Assembly: GCA_038243395.1 (NCBI GenBank)
Contig: JBBSRC010000006.1
Coordinates: 17,141 to 81,140 of the forward strand
Source: Gelidibacter sp038243395
GTDB taxonomy: Bacteria > Bacteroidota > Bacteroidia > Flavobacteriales > Flavobacteriaceae
DNA: 64,000 nucleotides
Direction of reading: 5' to 3'
Shown: one piece after another, positions 26,105-35,423 of the stretch
Layout: the number at the start of each line of letters is the position of its first letter
Position numbering within the stretch: position 1 is the stretch's first letter
The notes under the pieces: generated by a model
Database searches by the model: none
What the model saw: the letters and a program-made list of their open reading frames with translations, nothing else
Told to the model about the DNA's origin: nothing
Position numbers and translations under genes: made by a program

Positions 26105-28336
26105 ATGTCCCAACCCAAATTTTATATAGTTGCTTTTTTTGTTCTAATATCTTCTTTACTGTTTCCCCAAAATAGTGTTAATCAAGATATCGACATTCTT
26201 AAAATGCGCATTCAAAACTACATTACCCAATCTGATTTTGAAACGGAGCGTGGGGACTATTACTATGCCAAAGAAAATCTCGAAAACGCCTTAATCCTAG
26301 CCAAACAAATTGACGACAAAAAAAGGCAAGGTAAAATCTACACCAAAATTGCTAAGCTACAGTTTACGGTTGAAGAGCCTGAAAACGCACTGGTATCTTT
26401 AACAAAAGCAGCCGAATTACAAAGAGAAACCAATGATTACGCCAATTTGGCCATAACCTACAATGTTCGCGGAATCTTACATGCCAGTAAAAAGGAATAT
26501 CAAACGGCACTTGAATATTTTAATTCTGCCAAAACCAGATTGGAAGAAGAAGGCCTTGAACGTCTAATTTCAGAGGTCAATTTAAACGAGGCCAAAGTTT
26601 ATATTCAATTGGAAGACTATAAAACGGCTAAGGCAATGCTCGAAAAGACCATAATTTTAGCCAAAAAATATGATCAGGCTGGTACTTTAAGCAGTGCCTA
26701 CATCAATAGTGGAACAGTCCAACAAAAATTAGGTAATTCTCCGTTGGCGATTTCTATGACTGAACAGGGATTGGAGTTGGCTCAGAGCAATAATATTCCT
26801 GAATTTATTAATGATAGTTATTTGACTTTTAGTGAGATATATCAGGAGAACGAAAAATATAAACTTTCCAATGAATATTTAAGAAAACACATCAGTTTAT
26901 CTGATTCTCTATTAAATATTAAGCGTGAAAATCTCTCTCCAGAAAAAAAATCACAGTTTATAAATGAATATAAAGATTCTGAATTTAAACAAATGGAAGT
27001 CAAACTTGAAGAAGCAGATGCTTCAAATAATTTGACAAGAATTACCACCATCTTGAGCATCGCATTGATTACCATTCTATCCCTATTGACTTTATCGCTT
27101 TACAAGAATAATAACATCAGGCTTAAAACCAATAATATGCTTCATAAAAAAAATGAAGAGCTAATTATTGCAAAAGAAAAAGCTGAACTCGCTTCAAAAA
27201 CAAAAGCCAACTTCCTCTCTACAGTAACCCACGAACTCAGAACACCATTATATGCCGTGACCGGTTTGACCAATATGCTTTTGGATGAAGAGCCAAAACC
27301 CGACCAGCTGCCGCATCTTAAATCGCTGAAATTTTCTGGCGATTATTTGTTGACATTTATTAATGATATTCTACAAATCAATAAAATTGAGGCCAATAAA
27401 GTTGAATTGGATCCTGAAGTATTTAATCTCAAGAAAAAAGTAGAAAATGTGATTTCCGCATTAAGCAATTCAGCTTTGGATAATAATACGCATCTCCATT
27501 ATGAATACGATGATAGGCTGCCAGAAACCTTTATGGCTGACCAGCTGAAGATTTCTCAAATCTTGATTAACCTCATCGGAAACGCGATTAAGTTTACTAA
27601 AGATGGCGATATCTGGGTAAGATTGTCAAGACTTAATAATACAAACGACAACTATACCATAAGATTTGAAATAGAAGACAACGGGATTGGAATAACCAAA
27701 GAGAAGCAGGAACATATGTTTGAAAGCTTCTCTCAAGGCTCTATTCAAATCAATCGCAAATACGGAGGAACAGGACTTGGACTCTCCATTGTTAAAGGAC
27801 TAATCGACATTTTAAAAGGAAAAATTTATTTAAAAAGTGAACTCGGAAAAGGATCCTCCTTCTTTTTTGAAATTCCATTAATCTATGCACCTGAACCAGT
27901 AATTACCGAAAAACCAAAAAATCTAAACAAAATTAACACATTGGACTTGACAAATATCAAAATTTTGGTTGTTGAAGACAACAAGATCAACCAAATGATA
28001 ACCCGTAAGATTTTAAACAAAATGAGCCTTTATTGTGATGTTGTCGATAATGGCGAAGATGCAGTGGATCGTGTCAAAGAAGAACAATATAACATCGTCT
28101 TGATGGACATCCACATGCCTGGGATAAGCGGACTTGAAGCAACGAAAATCATTAGAACCTTTGACAAGGAACTTACAATTTTTGCGCTTACAGCCGTAAC
28201 TATAGAAGATAAGATGCACGAATTTGATGAAGCAGGTTTTGATGATATTATTTCTAAACCCTTCAAACAAGAAGACTTTGAAAAGAAACTTTATAACATT
28301 CTGAAAAAGAATCAAAAATCAACAACATCTATTTAA
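26105..28336 (+). CDS. Hybrid sensor histidine kinase with TPR sensor
   Basis: 743 residues. Signal peptide, about seven TPR units (40-290, periplasmic), one membrane helix (about 317-336), coiled linker, HisKA with phospho-acceptor H376 ('THELRTP'), HATPase_c with N box 'NLIGNAIKFT' and 'DNGIGI', 'GGTGLGLSIV', and a C-terminal receiver domain with D668 ('VLMDIHMPG'). No output DNA-binding domain, so it must phosphorylate another protein. Its last eight bases overlap the 3' end of lpxK on the other strand. Confidence 0.94.
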   Translation: MSQPKFYIVAFFVLISSLLFPQNSVNQDIDILKMRIQNYITQSDFETERGDYYYAKENLENALILAKQIDDKKRQGKIYTKIAKLQFTVEEPENALVSLTKAAELQRETNDYANLAITYNVRGILHASKKEYQTALEYFNSAKTRLEEEGLERLISEVNLNEAKVYIQLEDYKTAKAMLEKTIILAKKYDQAGTLSSAYINSGTVQQKLGNSPLAISMTEQGLELAQSNNIPEFINDSYLTFSEIYQENEKYKLSNEYLRKHISLSDSLLNIKRENLSPEKKSQFINEYKDSEFKQMEVKLEEADASNNLTRITTILSIALITILSLLTLSLYKNNNIRLKTNNMLHKKNEELIIAKEKAELASKTKANFLSTVTHELRTPLYAVTGLTNMLLDEEPKPDQLPHLKSLKFSGDYLLTFINDILQINKIEANKVELDPEVFNLKKKVENVISALSNSALDNNTHLHYEYDDRLPETFMADQLKISQILINLIGNAIKFTKDGDIWVRLSRLNNTNDNYTIRFEIEDNGIGITKEKQEHMFESFSQGSIQINRKYGGTGLGLSIVKGLIDILKGKIYLKSELGKGSSFFFEIPLIYAPEPVITEKPKNLNKINTLDLTNIKILVVEDNKINQMITRKILNKMSLYCDVVDNGEDAVDRVKEEQYNIVLMDIHMPGISGLEATKIIRTFDKELTIFALTAVTIEDKMHEFDEAGFDDIISKPFKQEDFEKKLYNILKKNQKSTTSI

Positions 28337-29336
28337 CGAACCTACTTACCAAAGCATCAAATTTTTGTGCATGATCAATTTTTATTTCAATAGGCAGATA
28401 AAAGATGGTTTCACTTTTAATAAAATGAGGCTGTAAACGCACCATATCCTTTTCTGTAGTGACAATCAATGGCTTTTGTTTTAAATCATTAAGGTCATTT
28501 TCATTAAAATCATGATGATCCTTAAACTGTAAATGCTCAAACTGTAATCCTAATGCAGTTAGATATGAAACCAAAGGTTTCGGATTGGCAATCCCGGTAA
28601 CTAAAGTAAACGGCCGATTTCTGAGAGTTTCTAAATCAATTTGGTCTTTATGATTTCTAATCGATTCCGAATAAGCAATACTTGAAAAAAATACCGCTTG
28701 GTGTTCCAAAGCATTGATTTTACGTTTAATTTCCTCTTTCTTTTCTTCAGATACGTTTTCGGGACATTTTGTTACAACAATGATATCAGCGCGCTCCGCA
28801 CCTTGTCTGGGCTCTCTTAAGTTTCCTGTTGGCAATAAGATATCCTCTGTGTATAGATCATCAAAGGAAGTCAATAAAATATAGAAACCTGCTTTAACCT
28901 TTCTATGTTGAAATGCATCATCGAGCAATATCACTTCAGGAGGATTTTGTAAAGCCATTAATTGGGAAATACCATGCACCCTATCGCCATCAACACTTAC
29001 AATCAAATTTTCAAACTTTTGATGAAACTGAAAAGGCTCATCCCCGATAGTTAATGCTGTAGCATTTTTATCAGCGATGACAAAACCTTCGGTGTGCCTT
29101 TTATAACCCCTACTAAGGGTCGCAATATGATGATCAGTTTTTAATAATCGGATTAAGTATTCAATCATTGGCGTTTTACCAGTGCCACCAACACTTAGAT
29201 TTCCCACACATATCACCGGGAAATCATAAACGGTTGATTTATTTATGCCCAAATCGTATAATTTATTTCGCAACCAGGTTACCAAATAATAAATTGGGAG
29301 AATCGGCAAAAGTAAATACCTTATCAATTTCATCAT
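28329..29336 (-). CDS. lpxK: Tetraacyldisaccharide 4'-kinase
   Basis: Phosphorylates the 4' position of the lipid A disaccharide, at the inner membrane. 335 residues, N-terminal hydrophobic anchor and the P-loop 'GNLSVGGTGKTP' (about residues 45-56); 'LDDAFQHRKV' is a further family motif. Two adjacent ATG codons; I use the first (29336). Convergent, eight-base overlap with the histidine kinase gene. Confidence 0.95.
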   Translation of the reverse strand: MMKLIRYLLLPILPIYYLVTWLRNKLYDLGINKSTVYDFPVICVGNLSVGGTGKTPMIEYLIRLLKTDHHIATLSRGYKRHTEGFVIADKNATALTIGDEPFQFHQKFENLIVSVDGDRVHGISQLMALQNPPEVILLDDAFQHRKVKAGFYILLTSFDDLYTEDILLPTGNLREPRQGAERADIIVVTKCPENVSEEKKEEIKRKINALEHQAVFFSSIAYSESIRNHKDQIDLETLRNRPFTLVTGIANPKPLVSYLTALGLQFEHLQFKDHHDFNENDLNDLKQKPLIVTTEKDMVRLQPHFIKSETIFYLPIEIKIDHAQKFDALVSRFVK

Positions 29337-29404
29337 GGGGTAAATATATAACGAGAAGAGCGAATACTATTATTTGTTTTTTTTAATTAAATCCTTCAAT
29401 TAAT

Positions 29405-29926
29405 TCAACGTTCGACACGCTTATCCTCAGGCATGTTCACAGCGCCACAGCCGTCCACTAATATATGCCCGTCTTCACTAACTACTCTCATAGCTACTTT
29501 AAAATCTTCCCATTCAACTCCTTTTACAATGACATAACCAGTTTGAGGATCAAACTCGTGAAGTTCAAACCCTTTTGGCGGATAATCCTGTGCATCAAAA
29601 ATCGGATCAGCTAATAATCCTATTCTCGGGTTTTCTTCATAACCCAAAATGATCATATTTTCTAATTTATCTGTAAATTCTACGGTGGCAAGAGAAGATG
29701 TCCTAACAAACTCAAGTATTTCAAGATGATCAATACTTTCAATATAAGAATTTATAAATTCGAGCCCCGCCTGATAGTTCTCATTTTCAGAAGATGCCTC
29801 ACTCTCGAGTGGTTCGTATAAATCAGTGTTGGGAAGATCCAAAGCTTCCGCTTTTGAAGATTTTTTATTATCTGTTTGGCAGGCCAATAAACTTATCGAA
29901 AAAACGAGGGTAAGCATGTACTTCAT
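29405..29926 (-). CDS. Hypothetical lipoprotein, 173 residues
   Basis: Signal peptide with lipobox 'SLLAC' (Cys about 16), a Ser/Lys-rich linker, then an acidic globular domain of about 120 residues that I do not recognise ('LATVEFTDKLENMIILGYEENPRIG', 'VDGCGAVNMPED'). Start at ATG 29926; a TTG three codons upstream is less likely. Divergent from the Nif3-like gene with a 74-base gap. Confidence 0.75.
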   Translation of the reverse strand: MKYMLTLVFSISLLACQTDNKKSSKAEALDLPNTDLYEPLESEASSENENYQAGLEFINSYIESIDHLEILEFVRTSSLATVEFTDKLENMIILGYEENPRIGLLADPIFDAQDYPPKGFELHEFDPQTGYVIVKGVEWEDFKVAMRVVSEDGHILVDGCGAVNMPEDKRVER

Positions 29927-29966
29927 AATATTCAAAGGACTTATCTACTACGAAAATATAATAAAT

Positions 29967-29974
29967 TATCTTTG
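29967..29974 (+). promoter_or_regulatory. Candidate -7 box for the Nif3-like gene
   Basis: tatctttg, exact fit to TAnnTTTG, 26 bases ahead of ATG 30001. A longer reading frame starting at 29974 would begin inside this box, which supports the ATG. Confidence 0.6.
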
Positions 29975-30000
29975 TGAAGAACCTAAAAACTGAATATAAT

Positions 30001-31095
30001 ATGATAATCCAGGATGTCATCAATTATCTTGAAGAATTGGCCCCTCTAGCTTATGCGGAAGATTTTGACAATGTTGGCTTGTTGGTTGGCAATAAAAACA
30101 ATCAACTTACAGGCGTTCTTGTTACTTTAGACACTTTAGAAAATGTAGTGGATGAGGCAATAGATAAAAAGTGCAATTTAATTGTCAGCTTTCATCCCAT
30201 AATTTTCAAAGGTCTTAAAAAACTTAATGGCTCCAATTATGTTGAACGCGTCGTCCTTAAAGCCATTAAACATAATATTGCGATTTATGCTATCCATACG
30301 GCATTGGATAATTGTTTGCAAGGCGTCAATGACATAATTTGTAACACTTTAGGGATAGGAAACAAAAAAATCCTATTACCGCAACAAGGCACTATTAAAA
30401 AACTAACCACTTACGTTCCTCAAGATCATGCCGATGCGCTAAGAGGAGCCCTGTTTAACGCGGGCGCTGGTACAATTGGTAATTATGCTGATTGCAGTTT
30501 TAATACAGAGGGAATTGGCACTTTTAAAGGTAACGAAACGTCTAATCCGAAAGTTGGAGAACGTGGTGAATATCGACAAGAACAAGAAACTCAGATCTCA
30601 GTAACTTTTCAAAAACATTTAGAGCGCAACCTTCTCAACGCACTTTTTCAAAGTCATCCGTATGAAGAAGTCGCATTTGAAGTGACCACTTTAGATAATT
30701 ACAACCAACACATTGGCATGGGAATGGTTGGTGAACTTGAAAATGAGATGGAAACCGATGCGTTTTTACAGTTTGTAAAGGAAAAAATGAATGTTTCCTG
30801 CATAAAACATTCCAAAATAACCAAAAATAAAGTCAAACGTATCGCGGTGCTTGGCGGCTCTGGAAGTTTTGCAATAGCGGCGGCAAAGTCAGCAAAAGCA
30901 GACGTTTTCATCACTTCTGATTTAAAATATCACGACTTCTTTTCGGCAGAAGATCAAGTGATTTTAGCAGATATTGGCCATTATGAAAGTGAACAGTTCA
31001 CAAAATCCTTTTTAGCCGAGTATCTGTCAAAAAAAATTAGTAATTTTGCAATCGTTTTATCGACGATAAACACCAATCCTGTAAAGTATTTATAA
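30001..31095 (+). CDS. Nif3-like dinuclear metal centre protein
   Basis: 364 residues, NIF3/DUF34 family (also called GTP cyclohydrolase I type 2 by similarity, a name without firm support). Metal ligands are visible: 'NVGLLVG', 'SFHPIIFKG' (His), 'AIHTALDN' (His-Thr-x-x-Asp) and, near the C-terminus, 'DIGHYESEQ' (His and Glu). The middle insertion (about 125-230) is the PII/CutA-like domain typical of longer members. The next gene starts two bases after the stop, its usual flavobacterial partner. Confidence 0.92.
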   Translation: MIIQDVINYLEELAPLAYAEDFDNVGLLVGNKNNQLTGVLVTLDTLENVVDEAIDKKCNLIVSFHPIIFKGLKKLNGSNYVERVVLKAIKHNIAIYAIHTALDNCLQGVNDIICNTLGIGNKKILLPQQGTIKKLTTYVPQDHADALRGALFNAGAGTIGNYADCSFNTEGIGTFKGNETSNPKVGERGEYRQEQETQISVTFQKHLERNLLNALFQSHPYEEVAFEVTTLDNYNQHIGMGMVGELENEMETDAFLQFVKEKMNVSCIKHSKITKNKVKRIAVLGGSGSFAIAAAKSAKADVFITSDLKYHDFFSAEDQVILADIGHYESEQFTKSFLAEYLSKKISNFAIVLSTINTNPVKYL

Positions 31096-31097
31096 TT

Positions 31098-31880
31098 ATG
31101 GCAAAAAAAGCTGAACTTTCTGTTGAAGACCGATTAAGAGCGTTGTATGATCTGCAGCTTATTGATTCAAGAGTTGACGAAATCAGAAATATTAGAGGTG
31201 AACTTCCTTTAGAAGTAAGAGATTTAGAAGATGAAGTTGAAGGACTTAATACTAGACTTGAAAAATTAAATGGTGGCCTGAGCCTGGTTGATGACGACAT
31301 CAAATCAAAGAGAAATCTTATTGAGGAAGCTAAATCTTTGATAAAAAAATACGCTGAACAGCAAAAAAACGTTAGAAATAACAGAGAATTCAATTCAATT
31401 ACCAAAGAAATTGAATTTCAAGAATTGGAGATTGAATTAGCTGAAAAGCACATTAAAGAATTTAGAGTACAGATCGATCAAAAGAAAGAAGTTGTTACAG
31501 AAACAAAAGACCGTTTGAAAGATCGTCAAGCACATTTAAAGCACAAAAAAGGTGAATTGAATGCTATTTTGGCTGAAACTGAAAAGGAAGAGACTGCACT
31601 AATTAAAAAATCTGAGGAGTATCAAAATACAATTGATGATCGTTTAGTAAATGCTTACCACAGAATTAGGAAAAACGTTAAAAACGGTTTGGCTGTTGTA
31701 GCTATTGAAAGAGGTGCTTCTGGTGGTTCATTCTTTACTATCCCACCACAAGTTCAAGTGGAGATCGCTTCTCGCAAAAAAGTTATCACTGATGAGCATA
31801 GTGGACGTATTTTGGTTGATGCACAGTTGGCTGAAGAACAAAAAGAAAAAATGGGAAAAATGTTTGCTAAACTGAGCTAA
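31098..31880 (+). CDS. Coiled-coil protein of the C4 zinc-ribbon family, cysteines lost
   Basis: 260 residues: long coiled coil (about 10-180) followed by the region that carries a C4-type zinc ribbon (zf-RING_7) in relatives. Here that region reads 'ERGASGGSFFTIPPQ' and 'ITDEHSGRILVD', and the whole protein contains no cysteine, so it cannot form the ribbon. Always found next to the Nif3-like gene in related genomes as far as I recall; role unknown. A terminator follows. Confidence 0.9.
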   Translation: MAKKAELSVEDRLRALYDLQLIDSRVDEIRNIRGELPLEVRDLEDEVEGLNTRLEKLNGGLSLVDDDIKSKRNLIEEAKSLIKKYAEQQKNVRNNREFNSITKEIEFQELEIELAEKHIKEFRVQIDQKKEVVTETKDRLKDRQAHLKHKKGELNAILAETEKEETALIKKSEEYQNTIDDRLVNAYHRIRKNVKNGLAVVAIERGASGGSFFTIPPQVQVEIASRKKVITDEHSGRILVDAQLAEEQKEKMGKMFAKLS

Positions 31881-31900
31881 ACAACCTATAAATTATAGTT

Positions 31901-31931
31901 AAAAAGCCTTTACAAATTGTAAGGGCTTTTT
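31901..31931 (+). terminator. Rho-independent terminator
   Basis: aaaaagcctttacaa pairs with ttgtaagggcttttt (one G-T pair). Ends the Nif3-like operon. Confidence 0.9.
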
Positions 31932-32003
31932 ATTTTAACGTAACTTTCATAATTACAGTTTAAGGTTTTACCTCATTTTGCGACTACATACAAAATCAAA
32001 CTT

Positions 32004-32651
32004 ATGAAATCACTTATTTTATCGTTATCACTTATATTTTTATTCAGTTGTCAGAATAATGCACAAAGCAACTCTAAACAGGAGGCTATAAAAATTGCTG
32101 AACCCATAGAAATCCCTGTGAAGGACGGGAAGGCAAAAGCTTATTTTGCTAGCGGCTGTTTTTGGTGCGTTGAAAACATTTATGAGCATGTGAAAGGGGT
32201 AGACGAAGTTATTAGTGGTTATGCTGGAGGGCACACTAAAAATCCAACCTATGAATCTAGCAATACTGGGAAAACAGGTCATGCAGAAGCCGTCGAAGTT
32301 ATTTACGACCCAAACGTGGTGAGTTTTGCAACTTTGGTAGACGTTTATTTTGGTTCTCAAAACCCAACCCAAGCAAATGGTCAAGGTGGCGATCGAGGTT
32401 CACAATACCGTTCCATTATTTTTTATCAGAATGACGCGCAGAAAAAAATTATTGAAACCAAGAAATCGGCACTGGCAAAAAAACTAAGTCAGACTATTGC
32501 GGCAGAAGTTTATCCATTTCAAAAGTTTTGGATCGCGGAAGATTATCATCAGGATTATGAGAAAAAAAATCCGAATAATTCCTATATCCAAAATGTATCT
32601 ATCCCAAGATATGAACGTTTTAAAGCAAAGTTTCCAGAGCTTATTAAATAA
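32004..32651 (+). CDS. msrA: Peptide-methionine (S)-S-oxide reductase, lipoprotein form
   Basis: Repairs methionine-S-sulfoxide in proteins. 215 residues. Signal peptide with lipobox 'FLFSC' (Cys 16), so anchored outside the cytoplasm. Catalytic Cys 52 in 'GCFWCVE' with a second Cys at 55; 'GYAGG' and 'PYQ'-equivalent 'VYPFQKFWIAEDYHQDY' are typical. The C-terminal recycling cysteines of many MsrA proteins are absent, so Cys 55 may serve for recycling (inference). Confidence 0.94.
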   Translation: MKSLILSLSLIFLFSCQNNAQSNSKQEAIKIAEPIEIPVKDGKAKAYFASGCFWCVENIYEHVKGVDEVISGYAGGHTKNPTYESSNTGKTGHAEAVEVIYDPNVVSFATLVDVYFGSQNPTQANGQGGDRGSQYRSIIFYQNDAQKKIIETKKSALAKKLSQTIAAEVYPFQKFWIAEDYHQDYEKKNPNNSYIQNVSIPRYERFKAKFPELIK

Positions 32652-32664
32652 TTGTTATTAAATT

Positions 32665-32697
32665 AACCTCACAGATTTTAAAAACCTGTGAGGTTTT
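32665..32697 (+). terminator. Terminator-like copy of the cctcacag repeat (family D)
   Basis: aacctcacag pairs with ctgtgaggtt, followed by Ts, just behind msrA. A second copy with a 15-base stem lies behind kmo (36896-36927), so this is a dispersed repeat that can double as a terminator. Confidence 0.65.
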
Positions 32698-32817
32698 CTC
32701 ATTCATGTTGGTCGCTTTCAAAGTAAAGATTAAAGGATAAAATTTATCTTTTGTAACGTAAATTTCAGAATCGTTTTGCAATAAAGCCTGAAAAACATTT
32801 TAAGGACTCTCATCATG

Positions 32818-32979
32818 TTACCTTAAATACTCAATGTGCAATCCAGCTTCAAATAAAGAAGAAACTACCTCGACCAATCCGTGATTCCACCCATATTCCT
32901 TACTGATCATTGTTGAAGGGTTGCCGTTTTTAAAAACCTTTAAATCGTACATATTACTTTTTGCATGGTTTTTTCCATG
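32818..32979 (-). pseudogene. Relic of a SAM-dependent methyltransferase C-terminus
   Basis: The minus strand reads '...STMISKEYGWNHGLVEVVSSLFEAGLHIEYLR' then stop. The 'Y-x-W-N-H-x-L-x-E-(I/V)-(V/I)' core followed by 'L-x-x-AGL-x-(I/L)-E-(F/Y)-L' is the C-terminal signature of a large class I methyltransferase family of Bacteroidota and Firmicutes. The preceding ~200 residues and the last few dozen are missing, and stops close the frame upstream at 32980. Recognition is from memory of the family, not from a search. Confidence 0.5.
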
Positions 32980-33098
32980 TCATTCTAAGTGGCTTTTTTA
33001 ATTCTAAAATAATTATCATAGCATCCATAATCTTCGTTTAGACTTTAAAATTAAAAATTATGAACCTATCTTCCGTATCTTTATAAAAAATTTATAAG

Positions 33099-33764
33099 AT
33101 GAAAAACTCATTGATTTTACTAGTGATGTTCGCATTTGTGTTTTCCTGCAAGCAAAAAAAAGAGGCTAAAATTGTTGAAAAAGATATGACAACAGCTGAA
33201 AAAATAGCCCATGCCAACGGATTTGAAAACTGGAAAAACGTGTCGGAATTACAATTTACCTTCAATGTTGAAAGAGATACCTCACATTTTGAACGTGCCT
33301 GGACTTGGAAACCAAAAACAGAGGATGTCATAATGATTTCCGGAAAAGACACCGTGGCTTACAATCGCAAGTCAATGGATAGCACTGCTATGAATGCAGA
33401 CAGAGCTTTTATCAATGATAAATATTGGATGTTGGCGCCTTTTCAGTTGGTTTGGGATACCTCAGCCTCAATTTCTGAAGCCTCAATAACCGAAGCTCCT
33501 ATCAGCAAAACGCAACTAAATAAAATAACAATTACCTATTCCGATGATGGAGGTTACACTCCTGGAGATGCCTATGACTTATTTTATGGTGATGACTTTC
33601 TCGTAAAAGAATGGAACTACAGAAAAGGAAATTCGAAGGAACCCACCATGTCGACAACTTGGGAAGATTATCAAGATTTTAATGGTTTGAAAATTGCTAA
33701 AACCCACAAGCGACCTGATTCTAATTGGAAACTTCATTTTACCAACATTAAAGTTTTAGAATAG
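33099..33764 (+). CDS. Lipoprotein of unknown function, 221 residues
   Basis: Lipobox 'FVFSC' (Cys about 17). The mature part has the pattern seen in flavobacterial lipoproteins that resemble DUF6503 ('ENWKNVSELQFTFNV...RAWTWKPKTEDV', 'YWMLAPFQLVWD', 'TTWEDYQDFNGLKIAKTH'), probably a half-barrel, lipid-binding-like fold. The family name is a guess; function unknown. Terminator at 33878. Confidence 0.75.
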   Translation: MKNSLILLVMFAFVFSCKQKKEAKIVEKDMTTAEKIAHANGFENWKNVSELQFTFNVERDTSHFERAWTWKPKTEDVIMISGKDTVAYNRKSMDSTAMNADRAFINDKYWMLAPFQLVWDTSASISEASITEAPISKTQLNKITITYSDDGGYTPGDAYDLFYGDDFLVKEWNYRKGNSKEPTMSTTWEDYQDFNGLKIAKTHKRPDSNWKLHFTNIKVLE

Positions 33765-33877
33765 AAGTTGCTGTAAAATAAGCATTAAAATAAGGAGAGC
33801 ATCATCCAGACTATAAATTTATAGCGTCTTAGACATATCAAATTTATATTCCGTGTTATGCGCCTCTATTATATCTA

Positions 33878-33909
33878 AGAGCTTCCACTAATGAGTTGAA
33901 GCTCTTTTT
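33878..33909 (+). terminator. Rho-independent terminator
   Basis: agagcttc pairs with gaagctct over a 12-base loop, followed by five Ts. Confidence 0.8.
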
Positions 33910-34061
33910 ATTTAACGACCCCGAATATTGAGAAATTTATTCTCTTACGGAAAATTTAAGGAGACATTTCCTTTGATTTTCAACACAATCCTAGACCCAA
34001 ATAATTTTTTCAGCTTTTAAAATCTACTTTTTTCTGACTGCTTTCCTAAACTATTAATTCT

Positions 34062-34069
34062 TATTTTTG
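34062..34069 (+). promoter_or_regulatory. Candidate -7 box of the kynurenine cluster
   Basis: tattttttg-like box (tatttttg) fitting TAnnTTTG, 24 bases ahead of the TTG 34094 start of kynU. Transcription would start near 34076, so a longer frame from TTG 34067 cannot be the real gene start. Confidence 0.55.
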
Positions 34070-34093
34070 TGTGAAACCGAAAAACAGCGCACC

Positions 34094-35365
34094 TTGTCAA
34101 ACTATAAATTAGGTTTAGAATATGCTAAACAACAAGACCAAAATGATGCTTTAGCGTCTTACAGAAATCAATTCCACATTCCAAAAGATAAACATGGCAA
34201 GGATTTGATTTATATGACTGGAAATTCGCTCGGCCTCCAACCAAAATCCGTTAAAGACTATATCAAGCAGGAGTTGGAAGATTGGGCTAATTGGGGCGTT
34301 GAAGGGCACACGGAGGCCAAACATCCTTGGATACATTATCACGAATTCCTTACAGAAAGCATGGCTAAAGTAGTTGGTGCTAAACCTATTGAAGTCGTGG
34401 TCATGAACACCTTGACCGTTAATCTTCACTTGATGATGGTGTCTTTTTATCAACCGACTCCAACACGTTATAAAATTCTAATTGAAGCCGATGCATTTCC
34501 GTCAGATAAATATGCTGTGGAATCTCAGTTGCGCCATCATGGTCTTGATGTCAAAGACGGATTGATCCTTTGGAAAGCTAGAAAAGGTGAAGAATTGGAT
34601 AATTACGATGATCTCGAAACCATTTTAAAAGAGCAGGGTGATGAAATTGCTTTGGTTATGATTGGCGGCGTCAATTATTACACCGGGCAGTTTTTTGATT
34701 TGAAACGCATTGCGCAACTTGGCCATCAGCACGGTTCCATGGTCGGATTTGACTGTGCTCATGGTGCAGGAAATGTAGAACTGAACCTGCACGATTCAGG
34801 GGCAGATTTTGCGGTTTGGTGTACTTACAAATATTTGAATTCCGGACCAGGTAGTCTGGGCGGATGTTTCGTTCATGAACGTCATGCCTATGATAAAAAT
34901 CTCAACCGATTTGCTGGTTGGTGGAGTCATAATAAAGAAACACGTTTTAAAATGCGCGATGATTTTGACCAACTTCCAGGTGCTGAAGGTTGGCAATTAA
35001 GCAATCCACCAATTCTATCGATGGCAGCGATTAGGGCTTCCCTGGATATTTTCGCAGAAGTTGGCATGGCAGAACTAACTAAAAAATCCAAACAGCTTAC
35101 CGGATATTTTGAGTTTTTAATCAATGGACTCAATAATGATGACATCAAAATCATCACTCCTTCTAATCCCGATGAGCGCGGCTGTCAATTATCCATTCAG
35201 GTAAAAAATGCAGATAAGAAATTACACCTTGAGCTTACCGAGGCGGGCGTCATTAGTGATTGGCGCGAACCTGATGTAATTCGTTGTGCGCCTGTGCCAT
35301 TGTACAATTCTTTTGAGGATGTGTATTCCTTGGTGGAGAGATTAAAAATTATATTAAAACCCTAA
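34094..35365 (+). CDS. kynU: Kynureninase
   Basis: Cleaves (3-hydroxy)kynurenine to (3-hydroxy)anthranilate and alanine; PLP enzyme, cytoplasmic. 423 residues. PLP lysine in 'WCTYKYLNSGPGSLGG' (about residue 246), 'FDCAHGAGN', 'ADAFPSDKYAVESQ' and 'GWQLSNPPI' are diagnostic. I use TTG 34094, which gives the family N-terminus 'SNYKLGLEYAK'; a TTG further up overlaps the promoter box. First gene of a cluster for kynurenine breakdown; the stop codon lies in a family A repeat. Confidence 0.95.
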   Translation: MSNYKLGLEYAKQQDQNDALASYRNQFHIPKDKHGKDLIYMTGNSLGLQPKSVKDYIKQELEDWANWGVEGHTEAKHPWIHYHEFLTESMAKVVGAKPIEVVVMNTLTVNLHLMMVSFYQPTPTRYKILIEADAFPSDKYAVESQLRHHGLDVKDGLILWKARKGEELDNYDDLETILKEQGDEIALVMIGGVNYYTGQFFDLKRIAQLGHQHGSMVGFDCAHGAGNVELNLHDSGADFAVWCTYKYLNSGPGSLGGCFVHERHAYDKNLNRFAGWWSHNKETRFKMRDDFDQLPGAEGWQLSNPPILSMAAIRASLDIFAEVGMAELTKKSKQLTGYFEFLINGLNNDDIKIITPSNPDERGCQLSIQVKNADKKLHLELTEAGVISDWREPDVIRCAPVPLYNSFEDVYSLVERLKIILKP

Positions 35366-35388
35366 CCCATTCCAAAGGAAAGGGAACA
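35361..35388. repeat. Family A repeat over the kynU stop codon
   Basis: aaccctaacccattccaaaggaaagggaac; the arms are cc-attcc/ggaaaggg. It supplies the last codon and stop of kynU. Confidence 0.6.
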
Positions 35389-35423
35389 TATTGGAATTAT
35401 TAAAATAATTTACATATTTTAAA

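Larger units (their letters stand above)
32652..33098. other. 447-base stretch with a gene relic and no intact gene
   Basis: Holds the family D hairpin at its left end, the minus-strand methyltransferase relic (32818-32979), and an A+T-rich part ahead of the lipoprotein gene. A near-consensus -7 box (tatcttta, about 33075) may drive that gene. Confidence 0.5.
33765..34093. other. 329-base gap ahead of the kyn cluster
   Basis: Contains a terminator (33878-33909) for the lipoprotein gene and the promoter of kynU (34062-34069). Nothing else is seen. Confidence 0.5.
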
